NCBI GenBank assembly: GCA_027669155.1
Contig: JAQEDR010000007.1
Coordinates: forward strand, 26,514-90,513
Length of the DNA stretch: 64,000 nucleotides
Reading direction: 5' to 3'
DNA from: Peptoniphilaceae bacterium AM52-5BH
GTDB lineage: Bacteria > Bacillota > Clostridia > Tissierellales > Peptoniphilaceae
The notes beneath the pieces were generated by a model. That model worked only from the letters and a program-made list of their open reading frames with translations, was not told where the DNA came from and searched no databases. Each line of letters starts with the position of its first letter. The stretch's first letter is position 1. Position numbers and translations under genes: made by a program. Of the stretch, positions 63,291 through 64,000 are shown in pieces.

Positions 63291-63619
63291 ACAATTAGAA
63301 GGCTAGAACAGACGAAAACTTTTTAAAAGATATAGTATATGTGATGACAGCAAAGACAATCTATTATCAATATAGTAGATATAGATATTGAAATGAGATA
63401 AAGAATAATGGTATACTTATTTATAAGTAGACATTTATAAACAACGAAGAAATGTATATTAAATCAAAAATTATAGATTTAAGAAATTTAGAAAGATAGA
63501 TTTAATTCATTAAAAGGATGTTGTATTGTTCTTCTTGATTCTTTTACTTAAAAAATTTCTTTATTTTTTTAAAGTTGTTTTGACAAAAGTGATAGATTTA
63601 AAATGGAGGAAATTTAGTT
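63291..63619 (+). other. gene-free stretch between intron remnant and regulator
   Basis: AT-rich, full of stops in all frames. TTGACA occurs at 63580-63585 but with no -10 at proper spacing. No hairpin with T run stands out. Possibly the leftover 3' intron plus the regulator's upstream region. Confidence 0.4.
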
Positions 63620-64000
63620 ATGAATTACTCAGTATTAGTAGTAGAAGATGATGAAAGTATTTTAGATTTAATAGAGATATATCTAGAAAATGAAAATTAT
63701 ATTATAAAAAAGGCAACATGTTCAGAGGAAGCAATTAGATATATTAAGGAAGAAGAATTTGATTTAGCGATTTTAGATATTATGTTACCTGATAAAGATG
63801 GATATTATTTATGCAAAAAGATTAGAGAGTCTTTTAATTATCCAATTATTATGCTTACATCAAAAGATGATGAGTCAAGTAAAATTAAGGGCTTAACCTT
63901 TGGAGCGGATGATTATGTAACTAAACCATTTTTACCTGGAGAGTTAATTGCTAGAGTAAAGGCTCAATTAAGAAGATACAATAATTATAATTTAAAAACT
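63620..64000 (+). CDS. VanR-like OmpR-family response regulator (5' part)
   Basis: Starts MNYSVLVVEDDESILDLIEI with SD GGAGG; 127 codons before the window ends. Receiver signatures: phospho-Asp in LAILDIMLPDKDGYY and ADDYVTKPF with the switch Lys. The end of the receiver, ELIARVKAQLRRYNNY, closely resembles VanR of glycopeptide-resistance clusters. The DNA-binding half and any kinase lie outside. A van-type cluster, or another cell-wall-stress resistance cargo, is possible but not shown by this sequence. Confidence 0.8.
   Translation, partial: MNYSVLVVEDDESILDLIEIYLENENYIIKKATCSEEAIRYIKEEEFDLAILDIMLPDKDGYYLCKKIRESFNYPIIMLTSKDDESSKIKGLTFGADDYVTKPFLPGELIARVKAQLRRYNNYNLKT

Larger units (their letters stand above)
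29543..64000 (+). mobile_element. Left 34 kb of a Tn1549/CD11xx-type ICE
   Basis: The junction lies at or within a few bases of 29543, inside bceA. From here every gene reads on the + strand, the sequence becomes markedly A-rich, and the gene order is that of Tn1549-like conjugative transposons. Landmarks are CD1845, RepA, DnaC-like ATPase, PcfB, VirD4, SSB, Maff2, VirB6, PrgI, VirB4, CD1108, DUF4315, DUF4366, TopB and the SNF2 megaprotein. Apparent cargo or inserts: AbiF module, DNA methyltransferase, the LRR surface protein, a group II intron and a VanR-like regulator. No relaxase, integrase, excisionase or recognisable oriT is present before the window ends. Confidence 0.92.

Overview
The window looks like the chromosome of a low-GC Gram-positive anaerobe. 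Gene content and codon style suggest the Anaerococcus/Peptoniphilus/Finegoldia group of anaerobic cocci; that placement is inference, since there is no rRNA or other marker here. It has two parts. Positions 1 to about 29,543 are ordinary chromosome with moderate AT content, mixed strands and host metabolic genes. From about 29,543 to the right edge is the left 34 kb of an integrative and conjugative element (ICE) of the Tn1549/CD11xx type. There, codon use turns strikingly A-rich and every gene reads on the + strand.

Chromosomal part. A GNAT acetyltransferase is followed by thiC behind a TPP riboswitch. Next come a CPBP membrane protease with a structured leader, and fhs (formate-tetrahydrofolate ligase). 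A tight purine operon follows: purF-purN-purH-purD/purL fusion-guaB-purE-purM-purC, behind a leader that ends in an intrinsic terminator. Fhs makes the formyl-THF that PurN and PurH consume. PurF is odd: the N-terminal catalytic Cys is Ser, and other glutamine-pocket residues differ. Next is an aconitase-isocitrate dehydrogenase-citrate synthase operon, the oxidative TCA branch to 2-oxoglutarate and glutamate. After it come a 3-hydroxyisobutyryl-CoA hydrolase-like enzyme, a small membrane protein, a hotdog thioesterase, a TetR regulator with two palindromic operators, a radical SAM enzyme, a GNAT, tenA on the minus strand, and a BceRS-type two-component system. The BceRS pair was followed by its ABC transporter, but the ATPase gene is cut inside the Walker A motif by the ICE.

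ICE part. The order is a CD1845-like membrane protein, a RepA_N-like initiator, a DnaC-like ATPase, PcfB, a VirD4 coupling protein (CD1115 type), an Abi_2/AbiF HEPN protein with an upstream structured RNA, an SSB, Maff2, VirB6/TrbL (CD1112 type), PrgI, VirB4 (CD1110 type), an orphan DNA methyltransferase, an NlpC/P60 protein (CD1108 type) and DUF4315. Then come a large secreted leucine-rich-repeat/coiled-coil/stalk-domain protein, DUF4366 (CD1107 type), topoisomerase III, a 3,643-residue ArdC/methyltransferase/SNF2-helicase megaprotein, an LPD28/SSB-like protein, a decayed group II intron and the start of a VanR-like response regulator. A TnpV-like gene with its own strong ribosome binding site is nested in the +1 frame inside the megaprotein gene. 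Relaxase, integrase and the right end of the element, along with the rest of the interrupted transporter, must lie beyond the window.

Most notable observations: the nested tnpV gene, the abiF-RNA/Abi module whose RNA loop can pair with the toxin's ribosome binding site, the PurF lacking its catalytic Cys, the PurD-PurL fusion, and the ICE insertion into the P-loop of bceA. No tRNA, rRNA or CRISPR array was seen.
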